Origin: Polaribacter septentrionalilitoris
GTDB lineage: Bacteria > Bacteroidota > Bacteroidia > Flavobacteriales > Flavobacteriaceae
NCBI RefSeq assembly: GCF_009832745.1
Contig: NZ_VRMJ01000046.1
Span: forward strand, 124,001-188,000
Length of the DNA stretch: 64,000 bases
Reading direction: 5' to 3'
Within the stretch, counting starts at the first letter, position 1, and every line of letters begins with the position of its first letter. Shown here piece after piece: positions 37,591 to 46,042 of the stretch. Position numbers and translations under genes: made by a program. Below the pieces are notes generated by a model. That model was not told where the DNA came from and did not search any database. It saw nothing but the letters and a program-made list of their open reading frames with translations.

Positions 37591-37602
37591 GTGTGCGCAC
37601 AC
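37591..37602. promoter_or_regulatory. Palindromic operator 2 (LacI-type)
   Basis: Second exact copy of GTGTGCGCACAC, 32 bases centre to centre from operator 1, about three helical turns. Its flanks match those of operator 1 in inverted orientation (CGAA side outward). It covers the -33 region of the leftward operon. Confidence 0.85.
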
Positions 37603-37705
37603 GAAAATTAAAAAATTCACTACATTGCAGAACGTATTTAAAAAAAAATAACACTTTTTGAGTGGTTTTTATTTTAAAATATAATGTACGTTTTTTTACT
37701 TTAAG

Positions 37706-38824
37706 ATGATTACAATAAAGGATATTGCAAAAGAGGCTAACGTTTCAGAAGGAACTGTAGATCGAGTGATTCATAACAGAGGGGGTGTTTCTAAAAAGAC
37801 AGAAACTAAAGTTAAAATTGTTTTAGAACGACATAATTTTAGTGTAAACCCTGTGGCTAGTGCACTTGCAATGAAAAATAAATTTCATATTTCTGTGCTA
37901 ATTCCAGAGTTTAATGATTCTGATTTGTTTTGGAAATCTCCATATTTAGGAATTCAAAAAGCAGAAGAGGAAGTAAAAAGATTTGGCATTCAGGTAAGTA
38001 GATTTACCTTTAATCAATACAACCCATCATCTTATTTTAACTCTTTTAAAAAATTACTAGAAAATAAGCCATCTGCAGTTATTATGGTGCCAAATTTCTC
38101 TAAAGAGACAGATAAAATTGTTCAAGAATTAGAGTTATTAAATATTCCTTACTTATTCTTAAATATTGATATTAAAGGATTTAACAACTTAACCTATGTT
38201 GGCCAAGATTCTTATACTGCTGGTTATATTGCCGCAAAATTAATGACTGCAGAAACGTTAAATATGTCTGATTGCTTAATTATACAAGCAAGACACAACA
38301 TCACAAAAAACAATGCTGTATTTGACAGAATTAAAGGCTTTAATGATTATTTTATTAACAACAACAAAAAAATTAAAACGAGTAGCTTAAAGATTGACAA
38401 CTTAAATGACTCTATTGAAACAGAAGGAAAAATAAATAGTTACTTAGAATTACACCCTGAAGTAAAAGGTATTTTTGTACCATCTAGTAGAATACATATT
38501 GTTGTTGATTGTCTAAAAAAATCCTATTTAAAAAAACTAACACTAATTGGTTTTGACAACACTCCACAAAACATTAATTGCTTGTTAAACAACACTGTTG
38601 CTTATCTAATTTCACAAAAACCATTTGAACAAGGTTATGAATCTATTAAAATATTTACCGATTTTTTAATTCAAAAGAAAACACCAAATAAAAAAGTATA
38701 CTTACCTATAGATATTCTTATGAAAGAAAATGTAAACTATAACAATAGTAATCAATTTATATATGAAGATGAAAAAAAACTTAATTTAATTGCGCTTTCA
38801 GTTCCTCATAACAAAAATCATTGA
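37706..38824 (+). CDS. LacI-family transcriptional regulator of the uronate operon
   Basis: 372 residues. The N-terminal helix-turn-helix MITIKDIAKEANVSEGTVDRVIHNRGGVS (residues 1-29) and hinge region are clear, followed by a periplasmic-binding-protein-like effector domain (about 60-340, ISVLIPEFNDSDLFW ... GFDNTPQN). It diverges from the eight-gene uronate operon, and two palindromic operators lie between them. Repression relieved by a uronate intermediate such as KDG or fructuronate is the likely mode; the effector is unknown. The start at 37706 has no better alternative. Confidence 0.9.
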   Translation: MITIKDIAKEANVSEGTVDRVIHNRGGVSKKTETKVKIVLERHNFSVNPVASALAMKNKFHISVLIPEFNDSDLFWKSPYLGIQKAEEEVKRFGIQVSRFTFNQYNPSSYFNSFKKLLENKPSAVIMVPNFSKETDKIVQELELLNIPYLFLNIDIKGFNNLTYVGQDSYTAGYIAAKLMTAETLNMSDCLIIQARHNITKNNAVFDRIKGFNDYFINNNKKIKTSSLKIDNLNDSIETEGKINSYLELHPEVKGIFVPSSRIHIVVDCLKKSYLKKLTLIGFDNTPQNINCLLNNTVAYLISQKPFEQGYESIKIFTDFLIQKKTPNKKVYLPIDILMKENVNYNNSNQFIYEDEKKLNLIALSVPHNKNH

Positions 38825-39139
38825 AGAAAACCTTCTTTTTTGATTAATTTGACTCCATTGTGAGTTAATCTATTTGAAAATCATAAAGTCCGACAAAATA
38901 ACTTTTTGAACTTATTCACCCCTAAGACATCAGGAACACGTCTAACATTTAAAACTACTTACATACTAACTCACTTTAGCTTTAAGATAATATTACAGAA
39001 AACAAAAAAGAATCATAAAAGATATTTTCTTCAATAAAAAAGTAATATATTTTTTTTACTAACTCCCTATAACAAAGAAAACTACCTATATTTTAATTTT
39101 CAAATTAGGTCGTTTAGTGAGAATACGTTACAAAAAATC
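38825..39139. other. Non-coding gap between convergent genes
   Basis: 315 AT-rich bases between the LacI and galE stops. There is a weak 4-bp hairpin (GAAG...CTTC before a T run near 38822-38840) that may end the LacI transcript. I see no coding frame, tRNA or strong hairpin. Confidence 0.5.
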
Positions 39140-40174
39140 TTAATTCGTATTCTGTTTTCTAAATTTTTGTTCCCAATCCCAAGAAGACTTTATCATTTCA
39201 TCTAAAGATTTATCTGCTGACCATCCTAATTTTTCTTTTGCCAAATTTGTAGCCGCATACAACTTAGGTACATCTCCAGGTCTTCTTTCAACTATTTCAT
39301 AGTTTAATTTAGAATTGGTTACTTTTTCAAAAGAGTTAATAACATCTAAAACTGAAAATCCGTTACCTGTACCTAAATTAAAAACTTCAAAAGCTTCATC
39401 TTGCTCTTTTTTTAATATTCTTTCAACTGCTAAAACATGAGCTTTTGCCAAATCTACCACATGAATATAATCTCTAATAGGAGTTCCATCTTTTGTTGGA
39501 TAATCATTACCATATACCATCAATTTTTCACGAATCCCTGCAGCAGTTTGGGTTATATATGGCATTAAATTATTAGGGATTCCACTAGGCAACTCACCTA
39601 TTAGACCAGATTCATGAGCACCAATAGGATTAAAATATCGTAAGGAAATAGATTGTAAATTGCTATTAGATTTTATAACATCATCTATAATTTCCTCTGC
39701 AATTTTTTTTGTGTTTCCATAAGGAGAAAACGGACGTTGCGTTTCATCTTTTTCAGTAATTGGCAAAGTTTCTGGAGTACCATACACAGTTGCTGATGAG
39801 GAAAAAATAAAACCTTCAATGTTGTTTTCTATTTGAGACGATAAAACATTTATTAATGAATATAAATTGTTTCTGTAATACATTAACGGCTCTTTTACTG
39901 ACTCTCCTACAGCTTTATGTGCAGCAAAATTAATTACTGCTTTTGCATCTTTATGTTTTTGAAAAATGGCTTTTGTAGCTGTTTCATCTTTTAAATCAAC
40001 ATTCACAAAAGTTGGTTTTGTTCCTGTAATTTTTAAGATTCTATCCAATGTATCTTCTGTTGAATTTGATAAGTCATCTAAAATTACAACATCATAATTA
40101 TTTTCTAATAATTCTATTACTGTATGCGAACCTATATAGCCACAACCCCCAGTTACTATAATCTTATTTTTCAT
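39140..40174 (-). CDS. galE: UDP-glucose 4-epimerase
   Basis: 344 residues. NAD-binding VTGGCGYIGSHT (about 5-16), catalytic Ser/Thr in SSSATVYG, the YxxxK-type YGNTKK, and SLRYFNPIGAHESG with GTPIRDYIHVVDLA are classic GalE blocks. It interconverts UDP-glucose and UDP-galactose in the cytoplasm and completes the Leloir pathway with the divergent galM-galK-galT genes. It has its own promoter in the 86-base gap shared with the regulator gene. Confidence 0.95.
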   Translation of the reverse strand: MKNKIIVTGGCGYIGSHTVIELLENNYDVVILDDLSNSTEDTLDRILKITGTKPTFVNVDLKDETATKAIFQKHKDAKAVINFAAHKAVGESVKEPLMYYRNNLYSLINVLSSQIENNIEGFIFSSSATVYGTPETLPITEKDETQRPFSPYGNTKKIAEEIIDDVIKSNSNLQSISLRYFNPIGAHESGLIGELPSGIPNNLMPYITQTAAGIREKLMVYGNDYPTKDGTPIRDYIHVVDLAKAHVLAVERILKKEQDEAFEVFNLGTGNGFSVLDVINSFEKVTNSKLNYEIVERRPGDVPKLYAATNLAKEKLGWSADKSLDEMIKSSWDWEQKFRKQNTN

Positions 40175-40196
40175 TGTATTTAGTTTTTTGGTATCA

Positions 40197-40271
40197 CAAA
40201 ATTACTAAAAACAATTAAAAAAACCAACTAGAACCTACCAGTTGTTTTTTTAATGAATATTTGTATATTTG
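40197..40271. promoter_or_regulatory. Face-to-face galE / regulator promoters
   Basis: Leftward: -7 TAATTTTG (minus strand, 40204-40197) with a TTG (40227-40225) 20 bases upstream. Rightward: TTG (40242-40244), 19 bases, TATATTTG (40264-40271). The two -33 elements are the ends of one inverted repeat (40225-40244), so a protein bound there would block both. The rightward start is predicted near 40277, so that mRNA may be almost leaderless. Confidence 0.7.
40225..40244. promoter_or_regulatory. Putative galactose-regulator operator
   Basis: Inverted repeat CAACT-N10-AGTTG flanked by A7 and T6 tracts, in the middle of the divergent gap. It includes both -33 elements, so part of the symmetry may be promoter sequence. 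Confidence 0.5.
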
Positions 40272-40275
40272 TAAC

Positions 40276-41271
40276 ATGGGAATTGTATCACTTAAAAATA
40301 ACATTGGTGTACCAAAATACAAACAGATAGTAACTTCTATAGAAGACGCTATAGCTAACGGAAACTTAAAAAAAGGTGATCAATTACCTTCTTTAAATGC
40401 AATAAAAAACAAACACAAACTCTCTAGAGACACTGTTTTAACTGCTTTTAACGAATTAAAAAACAGAGGCATTATTCATTCTGTAGTTGGTAAAGGATAT
40501 TACGTATCAAGTGAAAATATATTTGTAAAACAAAAAATTTTTGTTTTGTTTGATGAATTAAACTCATTTAAAGAAGATTTATACAATTCTTTTTTAGAAC
40601 ATTTGGGTGATGATATTCAAATAGATATTTTCTTTCATCATTTTAATAAAGACATCTTCAATAAGTTAATTAACGATAGTGTGGGCAACTATTCTTACTA
40701 TGTAATTATGCCTGCCAATCTTGAGAACACTAAAACAATTATTCAAAACTTACCAAGTGAGAAAGTATATCTTTTAGATCAGGTTCCTAAAGAACTAGAA
40801 AGCTACCCTTCTGTATATCAAGATTTTGAAAACGACATACAAAAAGGACTATTTACCGGTTTACATGCTATTAGAAAATATAAAAAATTAGTTTTGGTAT
40901 TTTCACACAAACAACCAAAACAGTTATTAAATGGGTTTAAAAATTTCTGTGAAAAATATAAAAAAACCTATGAAGTTATAGAAACAATATATAAGAGAAA
41001 TCCAAAAAAAGGCGAGTTGTATATTGTTTTTGAAGATAAAGATTTGATTAAAATCATCAAAAAAATAAAAGAACAAAAATTACAAATTGTAAAAGACATT
41101 GGTATAATTTCTTACAATGACACACTTTTAAAAGAAGTTGTTGCTGATGGCATTACAACCATTTCTACAGATTTTAAATTGATGGGAGAAACCCTAGCAA
41201 AAAAGATTTTAAACAATGACCTAACTTCAGTAATAAATCCTAGTAAACTACTATTTAGAAAATCTATATAA
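40276..41271 (+). CDS. GntR-type regulator with sugar-binding-like domain, probable galactose regulator
   Basis: 331 residues from the ATG at 40276; an in-frame TTG at 40261 lies inside the promoter and is rejected. The N-terminal winged helix (about 1-72: VPKYKQIVTSIEDAIANGNLKKGDQLPSLNAI, LSRDTVLTAFNELKNRGIIHSVVGKGYYV) is GntR type. The rest (about 85-330) resembles a LacI/periplasmic-binding effector domain (IIPAN-like segments, DIGIISYND, TTISTDFKLMGE). Bacteroidota use this combination for sugar regulons. Its stop shares one base with the galM start, so it is co-transcribed with and probably controls the gal genes. Confidence 0.88.
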   Translation: MGIVSLKNNIGVPKYKQIVTSIEDAIANGNLKKGDQLPSLNAIKNKHKLSRDTVLTAFNELKNRGIIHSVVGKGYYVSSENIFVKQKIFVLFDELNSFKEDLYNSFLEHLGDDIQIDIFFHHFNKDIFNKLINDSVGNYSYYVIMPANLENTKTIIQNLPSEKVYLLDQVPKELESYPSVYQDFENDIQKGLFTGLHAIRKYKKLVLVFSHKQPKQLLNGFKNFCEKYKKTYEVIETIYKRNPKKGELYIVFEDKDLIKIIKKIKEQKLQIVKDIGIISYNDTLLKEVVADGITTISTDFKLMGETLAKKILNNDLTSVINPSKLLFRKSI

Positions 41272-42164
41272 TGTTTCGAGAACATCACTTCACAGAAAAT
41301 AATTCACCTATTATTAGCATACAAAACGCAGACAATTCTACTTCTGCAAAAATTTCTTTACATCAAGGAGGTAGATTACAAGAACTAAAATGTAAAAATG
41401 TCTATTTAATTAAAGACATACCGAATTTTGATTATAAAACTTCTTATGCCTCTTCTGTTTTATTCCCTTTTGCTAGTAGAATAAAAGATGGAAAATACAC
41501 ATTTTTAGGAGAAAAATACCAATTACAAAAAAACGACAAAAATACAAATGCATTGCATGGTTTAGTACATGATAAAAAATTTGAATTATTTGAATATAAG
41601 GTCCAAGAAAACTGTTGCTCAGTTACCATAAACTATACTGAGAATAATATAAGCGTTGGTTTTCCTTTTAAATATTTTATATCACTAACTTATACTTTAT
41701 TTGAAAATAGTTTGCAATTGAATGTGACCATAAAAAATCTAGATCAATCTCCATTTCCTTATATTTTAGGATGGCATCCTTATTTTTTAAGCGATGATTT
41801 ATCAAATAGTTTTTTAAAGTTTAAGAGTGATAAAAAAGTAATTTTTGATAAAAACTTAATCACAAAAGAAATTGTAGAGAATACTCAAGATGATTTTTTT
41901 ATAATAGAAGATAAAGAGTTAGATGATTGCTTTTTCTTAGAAGACAATAAAGTTTCATTTTTAACATCAAAATACAACTTACAAATAACAAGCAATACAG
42001 AAAATAATTTTTTACAATTATTTACACCAAAAAACCTACCTATTATAGCAATAGAGCCAATGAGCGGTATTTCTAACAGCTTTAACAACCTTGTAGGCTT
42101 AAAGGCTTTAAATCCTCAAAAAACAGATGGTATTACTTGGAATTTAGATATAGACATTAAATAA
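41271..42164 (+). CDS. galM: Aldose 1-epimerase family protein (galactose mutarotase)
   Basis: 297 residues. Family blocks: GGRLQELKCKNVYLI, SSVLFPFASRIKDGKYTFLGEKYQL, NALHGLVHDKKF (His), ILGWHPYFLSD (catalytic His) and IAIEPMSGISNSFN (Glu as base). It interconverts alpha and beta sugar anomers, supplying alpha-galactose to GalK. Translationally coupled to the regulator (TAATG) and 12 bases before galK. Specificity for galactose rests on the operon. Confidence 0.88.
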   Translation: MFREHHFTENNSPIISIQNADNSTSAKISLHQGGRLQELKCKNVYLIKDIPNFDYKTSYASSVLFPFASRIKDGKYTFLGEKYQLQKNDKNTNALHGLVHDKKFELFEYKVQENCCSVTINYTENNISVGFPFKYFISLTYTLFENSLQLNVTIKNLDQSPFPYILGWHPYFLSDDLSNSFLKFKSDKKVIFDKNLITKEIVENTQDDFFIIEDKELDDCFFLEDNKVSFLTSKYNLQITSNTENNFLQLFTPKNLPIIAIEPMSGISNSFNNLVGLKALNPQKTDGITWNLDIDIK

Positions 42165-42176
42165 AAGAGAACTATT

Positions 42177-43325
42177 ATGAGTGAAATTTTAGTAAAAGAG
42201 GTACAACAAAAGTTTATAAAAACTTTTAATCTAGAACCTTTGTTAATTTTTTCTCCTGGAAGAATTAATATTATTGGTGAACATACAGATTATAATGGAG
42301 GTTTTGTGTTTCCTGCAGCAGTAGATAAAGGAATTGCAGCTGGAATTCAAAAAAGTGATACAGGAAGCTGTACTGCAATTGCTATGGATTTAGATAGCAC
42401 AATCCATTTTGAATTAGACAAAATAAAACCGTCAAAAGAAGGAAGTTGGGAAAACTACGTTTTTGGTGTAGTTGCAGAAATTCAGAACAGAAATAAAGTT
42501 ATTGGAGATTTTAACATCATATTTAAAGGTAATATTCCTGGTGGTGCAGGTATGTCTTCTTCTGCTGCTTTAGAAAATAGTGTGGTTTTTGGTCTAAATA
42601 AATTATTTGATTTAGGATTGACTAAACATGAAATGATTTTGATATCTCAAAAAGCAGAACATAATTATGTAGGTGTAAACTGTGGAATTATGGATCAATA
42701 TGCAAGCATGTTTGGTATTAAAGATCATGCCTTGCATTTAGACTGTAGAACTGTAGAATCTAAACCTTATAAAATCGATTTTAAAGAGCACCAACTAATG
42801 TTAATCAATACAAATGTAAAACATAGTTTATCTGATAGTGCTTATAATGATAGACGTTCTGCCTGTGAAAGTATTTCGGAATTATTGGGTATTAAAGCCC
42901 TAAGAGATGCCACAGAAGAAGATTTAGAAACTATAATAGATAAAGTTACTCCATCTAATTATCAAAAAGCGTTATATGTTATTCAAGAAAATGCAAGAAC
43001 TATTAAAGCAGCTAAAGCCATTGAAAACAATGATTTAGAATTATTAGGATCATTAATTTATCAATCTCATGCTGGCTTATCTGATCAATACAAAGTAAGT
43101 TGTGATGAATTGGATTTTCTAGTAACTCAGGCAAAAAAGAATAAATACGTTTTAGGAGCTAGAATGATGGGGGGTGGCTTTGGTGGTTGCACCATTAATT
43201 TAATCGCAAAAACAGAAGCAAAAGCTTTTGCTGAAACAGTTGCAACAGCATACAAAAGTAAATTTGATAAAGAATGTTCTGTGTATTTTATAGAGCTATC
43301 TCAAGGAACACATTTAGTAAAATAA
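42177..43325 (+). CDS. galK: Galactokinase
   Basis: 382 residues. GHMP kinase signatures are intact: PGRINIIGEHTDYNGGFVFP near residue 28, the ATP loop IPGGAGMSSSAALE near residue 120, GIMDQYASMFG, and MMGGGFGGCTINL near the C-terminus. It phosphorylates alpha-D-galactose to galactose 1-phosphate, the substrate of GalT encoded 19 bases downstream. Confidence 0.96.
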   Translation: MSEILVKEVQQKFIKTFNLEPLLIFSPGRINIIGEHTDYNGGFVFPAAVDKGIAAGIQKSDTGSCTAIAMDLDSTIHFELDKIKPSKEGSWENYVFGVVAEIQNRNKVIGDFNIIFKGNIPGGAGMSSSAALENSVVFGLNKLFDLGLTKHEMILISQKAEHNYVGVNCGIMDQYASMFGIKDHALHLDCRTVESKPYKIDFKEHQLMLINTNVKHSLSDSAYNDRRSACESISELLGIKALRDATEEDLETIIDKVTPSNYQKALYVIQENARTIKAAKAIENNDLELLGSLIYQSHAGLSDQYKVSCDELDFLVTQAKKNKYVLGARMMGGGFGGCTINLIAKTEAKAFAETVATAYKSKFDKECSVYFIELSQGTHLVK

Positions 43326-43344
43326 TCAACTAAAAAACAGAAAA

Positions 43345-44367
43345 ATGAGCAATACCAATCTACAAGATTATTCGCATAAACGATTTAATATCTTAACAGG
43401 AGAATGGGTTTTAGTGTCACCTCATAGAGCAAAAAGACCTTGGCAAGGTCAAAATGAAGAAGTAAACAATGAGAAGAGACCTACACATGATCCTTCATGC
43501 TATTTATGTGCAAGAAACACTAGAATTAGTGGTGATGTAAATCCTGATTATAAAGATGTTTTTGTTTTTACCAACGATTTTGCAGCCTTACAAAACGATT
43601 CGCCAACATTTAATGTAAATGACGGTTTGTTAAAAGCAGAAAGTGAAACTGGTATTTGTAAAGTAATTTGTTTTAGTCCAGACCATTCTAAAAGTTTGGC
43701 AGATATGACATCCGAAGAAATACAAAAAGTAGTTTTTGCATGGCAGAAAGAATATGATGAATTGGCAAAAGAATCAACTATAAACTATGTGCAAATCTTC
43801 GAAAACAAGGGTGCTGTAATGGGTTGTAGCAATCCTCATCCTCATGGTCAAATATGGAGTCAATCTACTTTACCAAACGAAGTTGATAAGAAAAATACAC
43901 AGCAATTAAACTATTACAAAGAAAAAAACAGTAGTCTTTTGGGCGATTATTTACAGCAAGAATTAGCCGTAAAAGAAAGAATCATTTTTCAAAATGAAGA
44001 TTTTGTAGTGCTAGTTCCTTTCTGGGCAGTTTGGCCATTTGAAACCATGATTGTACCCAAAAAGCAAAAAGAAAGTGTTTTAGATTTAAATAATGAAGAA
44101 TCATTCAATTATGCAGAAGCAATTTCTGTAATAACAAAAACATACGACAAATTATTTAATACATCATTTCCTTATTCAAGCGGAATTCATCAAGCTCCAA
44201 CAAATGGATTAGATAATAGTCATTGGCATTTTCACATGAGTTTTTATCCTCCTTTATTGAGAAGCGCAACTGTTAAAAAATTTATGGTGGGCTATGAGAT
44301 GTTTGGTACCCCTCAAAGAGATATCACAGCAGAACAAGCAGCAACTAGATTAAGAGATTTGACTTAA
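43345..44367 (+). CDS. galT: Galactose-1-phosphate uridylyltransferase
   Basis: 340 residues. The N-terminal WVLVSPHRAKRPWQGQ and zinc-site CYLCARNTR are present, and CSNPHPHGQIWSQ holds the catalytic His-x-His. HQAPTNGLDNSHWHFHMSFYPPLLRS is the second His-rich block. It exchanges UMP between UDP-glucose and galactose 1-phosphate. Last gene of the gal operon, 70 bases before a bidirectional terminator. Confidence 0.96.
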   Translation: MSNTNLQDYSHKRFNILTGEWVLVSPHRAKRPWQGQNEEVNNEKRPTHDPSCYLCARNTRISGDVNPDYKDVFVFTNDFAALQNDSPTFNVNDGLLKAESETGICKVICFSPDHSKSLADMTSEEIQKVVFAWQKEYDELAKESTINYVQIFENKGAVMGCSNPHPHGQIWSQSTLPNEVDKKNTQQLNYYKEKNSSLLGDYLQQELAVKERIIFQNEDFVVLVPFWAVWPFETMIVPKKQKESVLDLNNEESFNYAEAISVITKTYDKLFNTSFPYSSGIHQAPTNGLDNSHWHFHMSFYPPLLRSATVKKFMVGYEMFGTPQRDITAEQAATRLRDLT

Positions 44368-44436
44368 AACAAAAGTTTAATCAGTTTTAAAATTAAAAAA
44401 AGTTAATTTTCTTTTATCTAGGTTATACCCAATAAA

Positions 44437-44468
44437 AAAACCTCAACTTAAATTAGTTGAGGTTTTTA
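44437..44468. terminator. Bidirectional terminator between galT and tRNA-Leu
   Basis: Stem CCTCAACT/AGTTGAGG extended by A/T pairs, 6-base loop, A-tract on one side and T-tract on the other. It suits both the rightward gal operon and the leftward tRNA gene. Confidence 0.88.
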
Positions 44469-44472
44469 TTAG

Positions 44473-44554
44473 TACAGGCGGAGAGACTCGAACTCTCACA
44501 CCTCGCGGCACTAGATCCTAAGTCTAGCGTGTCTACCAATTCCACCACGCCTGC
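44473..44554 (-). tRNA. tRNA-Leu (anticodon UAG)
   Basis: 82 bases with a complete cloverleaf. The acceptor is GCAGGCG pairing with CGCCTGT (first pair G-U), discriminator A. The anticodon stem CTAGA/TCTAG encloses loop CTTAGGA, giving UAG. A long variable arm (GCCGCGAGGTG) marks a class II tRNA, and GTTCGAGTC is the T loop. CCA is not encoded. It reads CUN leucine codons. Confidence 0.95.
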
Positions 44555-44565
44555 AATTTGGATTG

Positions 44566-44595
44566 CAAATATAAACAATAGTTAGAAACTGCAAA
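44566..44595 (-). promoter_or_regulatory. tRNA-Leu promoter
   Basis: On the minus strand TTTG (44595-44592), 18 bases, TATATTTG (44573-44566). This fits the Bacteroidota housekeeping consensus closely and places the start near 44560, about 6 bases before the mature tRNA. Confidence 0.8.
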
Positions 44596-44646
44596 GTAGT
44601 TCATTATTATTTTTCTATTTTTGAGAGAGAAATAAAAATACTTTAA

Positions 44647-46041
44647 ATGACACCAATTCAATCTTACATAAAAGAACACAAACAACAATTTTTAAATGAG
44701 TTAACAGAATTGTTAAAAATACCTTCTGTTAGTGCAGATTCAGCTTTTAAGAAAGATGTTTTAAATACCGCAGATTTTGTATTAGATAGTCTTAAAAAGG
44801 CAGGTTGCGATAAGGTTGAATTATGTGAAACTCCTGGTTACCCAATTATTTACGGCGAAAAAATTATCGACAAAAATTTACCAACTGTTTTAGTATATGG
44901 TCATTATGATGTACAACCTGCAGATCCAATTGATTTATGGACCTCTCCTCCTTTTGAACCTGTAATTAAGAAAACAGAAATTCATCCTGAAGGAGCCATT
45001 TTTGCAAGAGGTGCTTGCGATGATAAAGGGCAAATGTATATGCACGTTAAAGCATTAGAATATATGACATCAACAGGAAATTTACCTTGTAACGTAAAAT
45101 TTATGATTGAAGGTGAAGAAGAAGTGGGTTCTGAAAGTTTAGCATGGTTTGTACCCAGAAACAAAGAAAAATTAGCCAATGATGTCATTTTAATTTCAGA
45201 TACAGGAATGATTGCCAATGATATTCCTTCAATAACAACAGGCTTACGTGGTTTAAGTTATGTAGAAGTAGAAGTTACAGGACCAAATAGAGATTTACAT
45301 TCTGGTTTATATGGAGGTGCAGTGGCAAACCCTATCAATATTTTAACCAAAATGATTGCTTCTCTACACGATGAAAACAATCATATTACCATTCCTGGTT
45401 TTTATGATAATGTAGAAGAATTATCAACAGAAGAAAGAGCAGAAATGGCTAAAGCACCTTTTTCTTTAGAAAAATATAAAGATGCTTTAAAGATTGATGA
45501 TGTTTATGGTGAAAAAGGATATTCTACTAACGAAAGAAACTCAATTCGTCCTACATTAGATGTCAACGGAATTTGGGGAGGTTACACAGGTGAAGGTGCA
45601 AAAACCGTAATTGCAAGTAAAGCTTTCGCTAAAATTTCTATGCGTTTGGTGCCTCATCAAGATTGGAAAGAGATTACTGAACTCTTTAAGAATCATTTTG
45701 AAAGTATTGCTCCAAAATCAGTAAAAGTAGTTGTAACACCTCATCATGGAGGGCAAGGTTATGTAACACCAACTAACAATATCGCTTATAAAGCAGCAAG
45801 TAAAGCCTATGAAAATACGTTTGGTAAAACTCCTATTCCGCAAAGAAGTGGGGGTAGTATTCCTATTGTGGCTTTATTTGAACAAGAACTAAAAAGCAAA
45901 ACTATTTTAATGGGATTTGGATTAAATTCTGATGCAATTCATTCTCCTAACGAGCATTTTGGAATTTGGAATTACCTAAAGGGGATTGAAACCATTCCTT
46001 ATTTTTACAAGTATTTTACAGAGTTACATAAAGCATCTTAA
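44647..46041 (+). CDS. M20-family dipeptidase
   Basis: 464 residues. Metal ligands are visible in order: His in VLVYGHYDVQP, Asp in FARGACDDKGQ, Glu pair in MIEGEEEVGSE, Asp in ISDTGM, and His in DAIHSPNEHFG. The dimerisation domain (GLRGLSYVEVEVTG ... DLHSGLYGGAVANP) is between. This is the cytoplasmic M20A/CNDP-like dipeptidase group that cleaves short peptides. No signal peptide. It ends one base before the start of the M1 peptidase gene, so the two form a peptide-using pair. Confidence 0.92.
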   Translation: MTPIQSYIKEHKQQFLNELTELLKIPSVSADSAFKKDVLNTADFVLDSLKKAGCDKVELCETPGYPIIYGEKIIDKNLPTVLVYGHYDVQPADPIDLWTSPPFEPVIKKTEIHPEGAIFARGACDDKGQMYMHVKALEYMTSTGNLPCNVKFMIEGEEEVGSESLAWFVPRNKEKLANDVILISDTGMIANDIPSITTGLRGLSYVEVEVTGPNRDLHSGLYGGAVANPINILTKMIASLHDENNHITIPGFYDNVEELSTEERAEMAKAPFSLEKYKDALKIDDVYGEKGYSTNERNSIRPTLDVNGIWGGYTGEGAKTVIASKAFAKISMRLVPHQDWKEITELFKNHFESIAPKSVKVVVTPHHGGQGYVTPTNNIAYKAASKAYENTFGKTPIPQRSGGSIPIVALFEQELKSKTILMGFGLNSDAIHSPNEHFGIWNYLKGIETIPYFYKYFTELHKAS

Positions 46042-46042
46042 C

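Noticed and set aside
38825..39139. Possible small gene or RNA in the 315-base gap
   Set aside because: No open frame with a start signal, no stable hairpin and no promoter match were found.
39120..39153. Inverted repeat AGAATACG...CGTATTCT at the end of galE as a terminator
   Set aside because: The loop is 18 bases, the right arm lies in the coding end, and no T-tract follows the stem.
45986..46042. Start of the M1 peptidase inside the dipeptidase gene
   Set aside because: The extended N-terminus would block the signal peptide that begins at the ATG at 46043.
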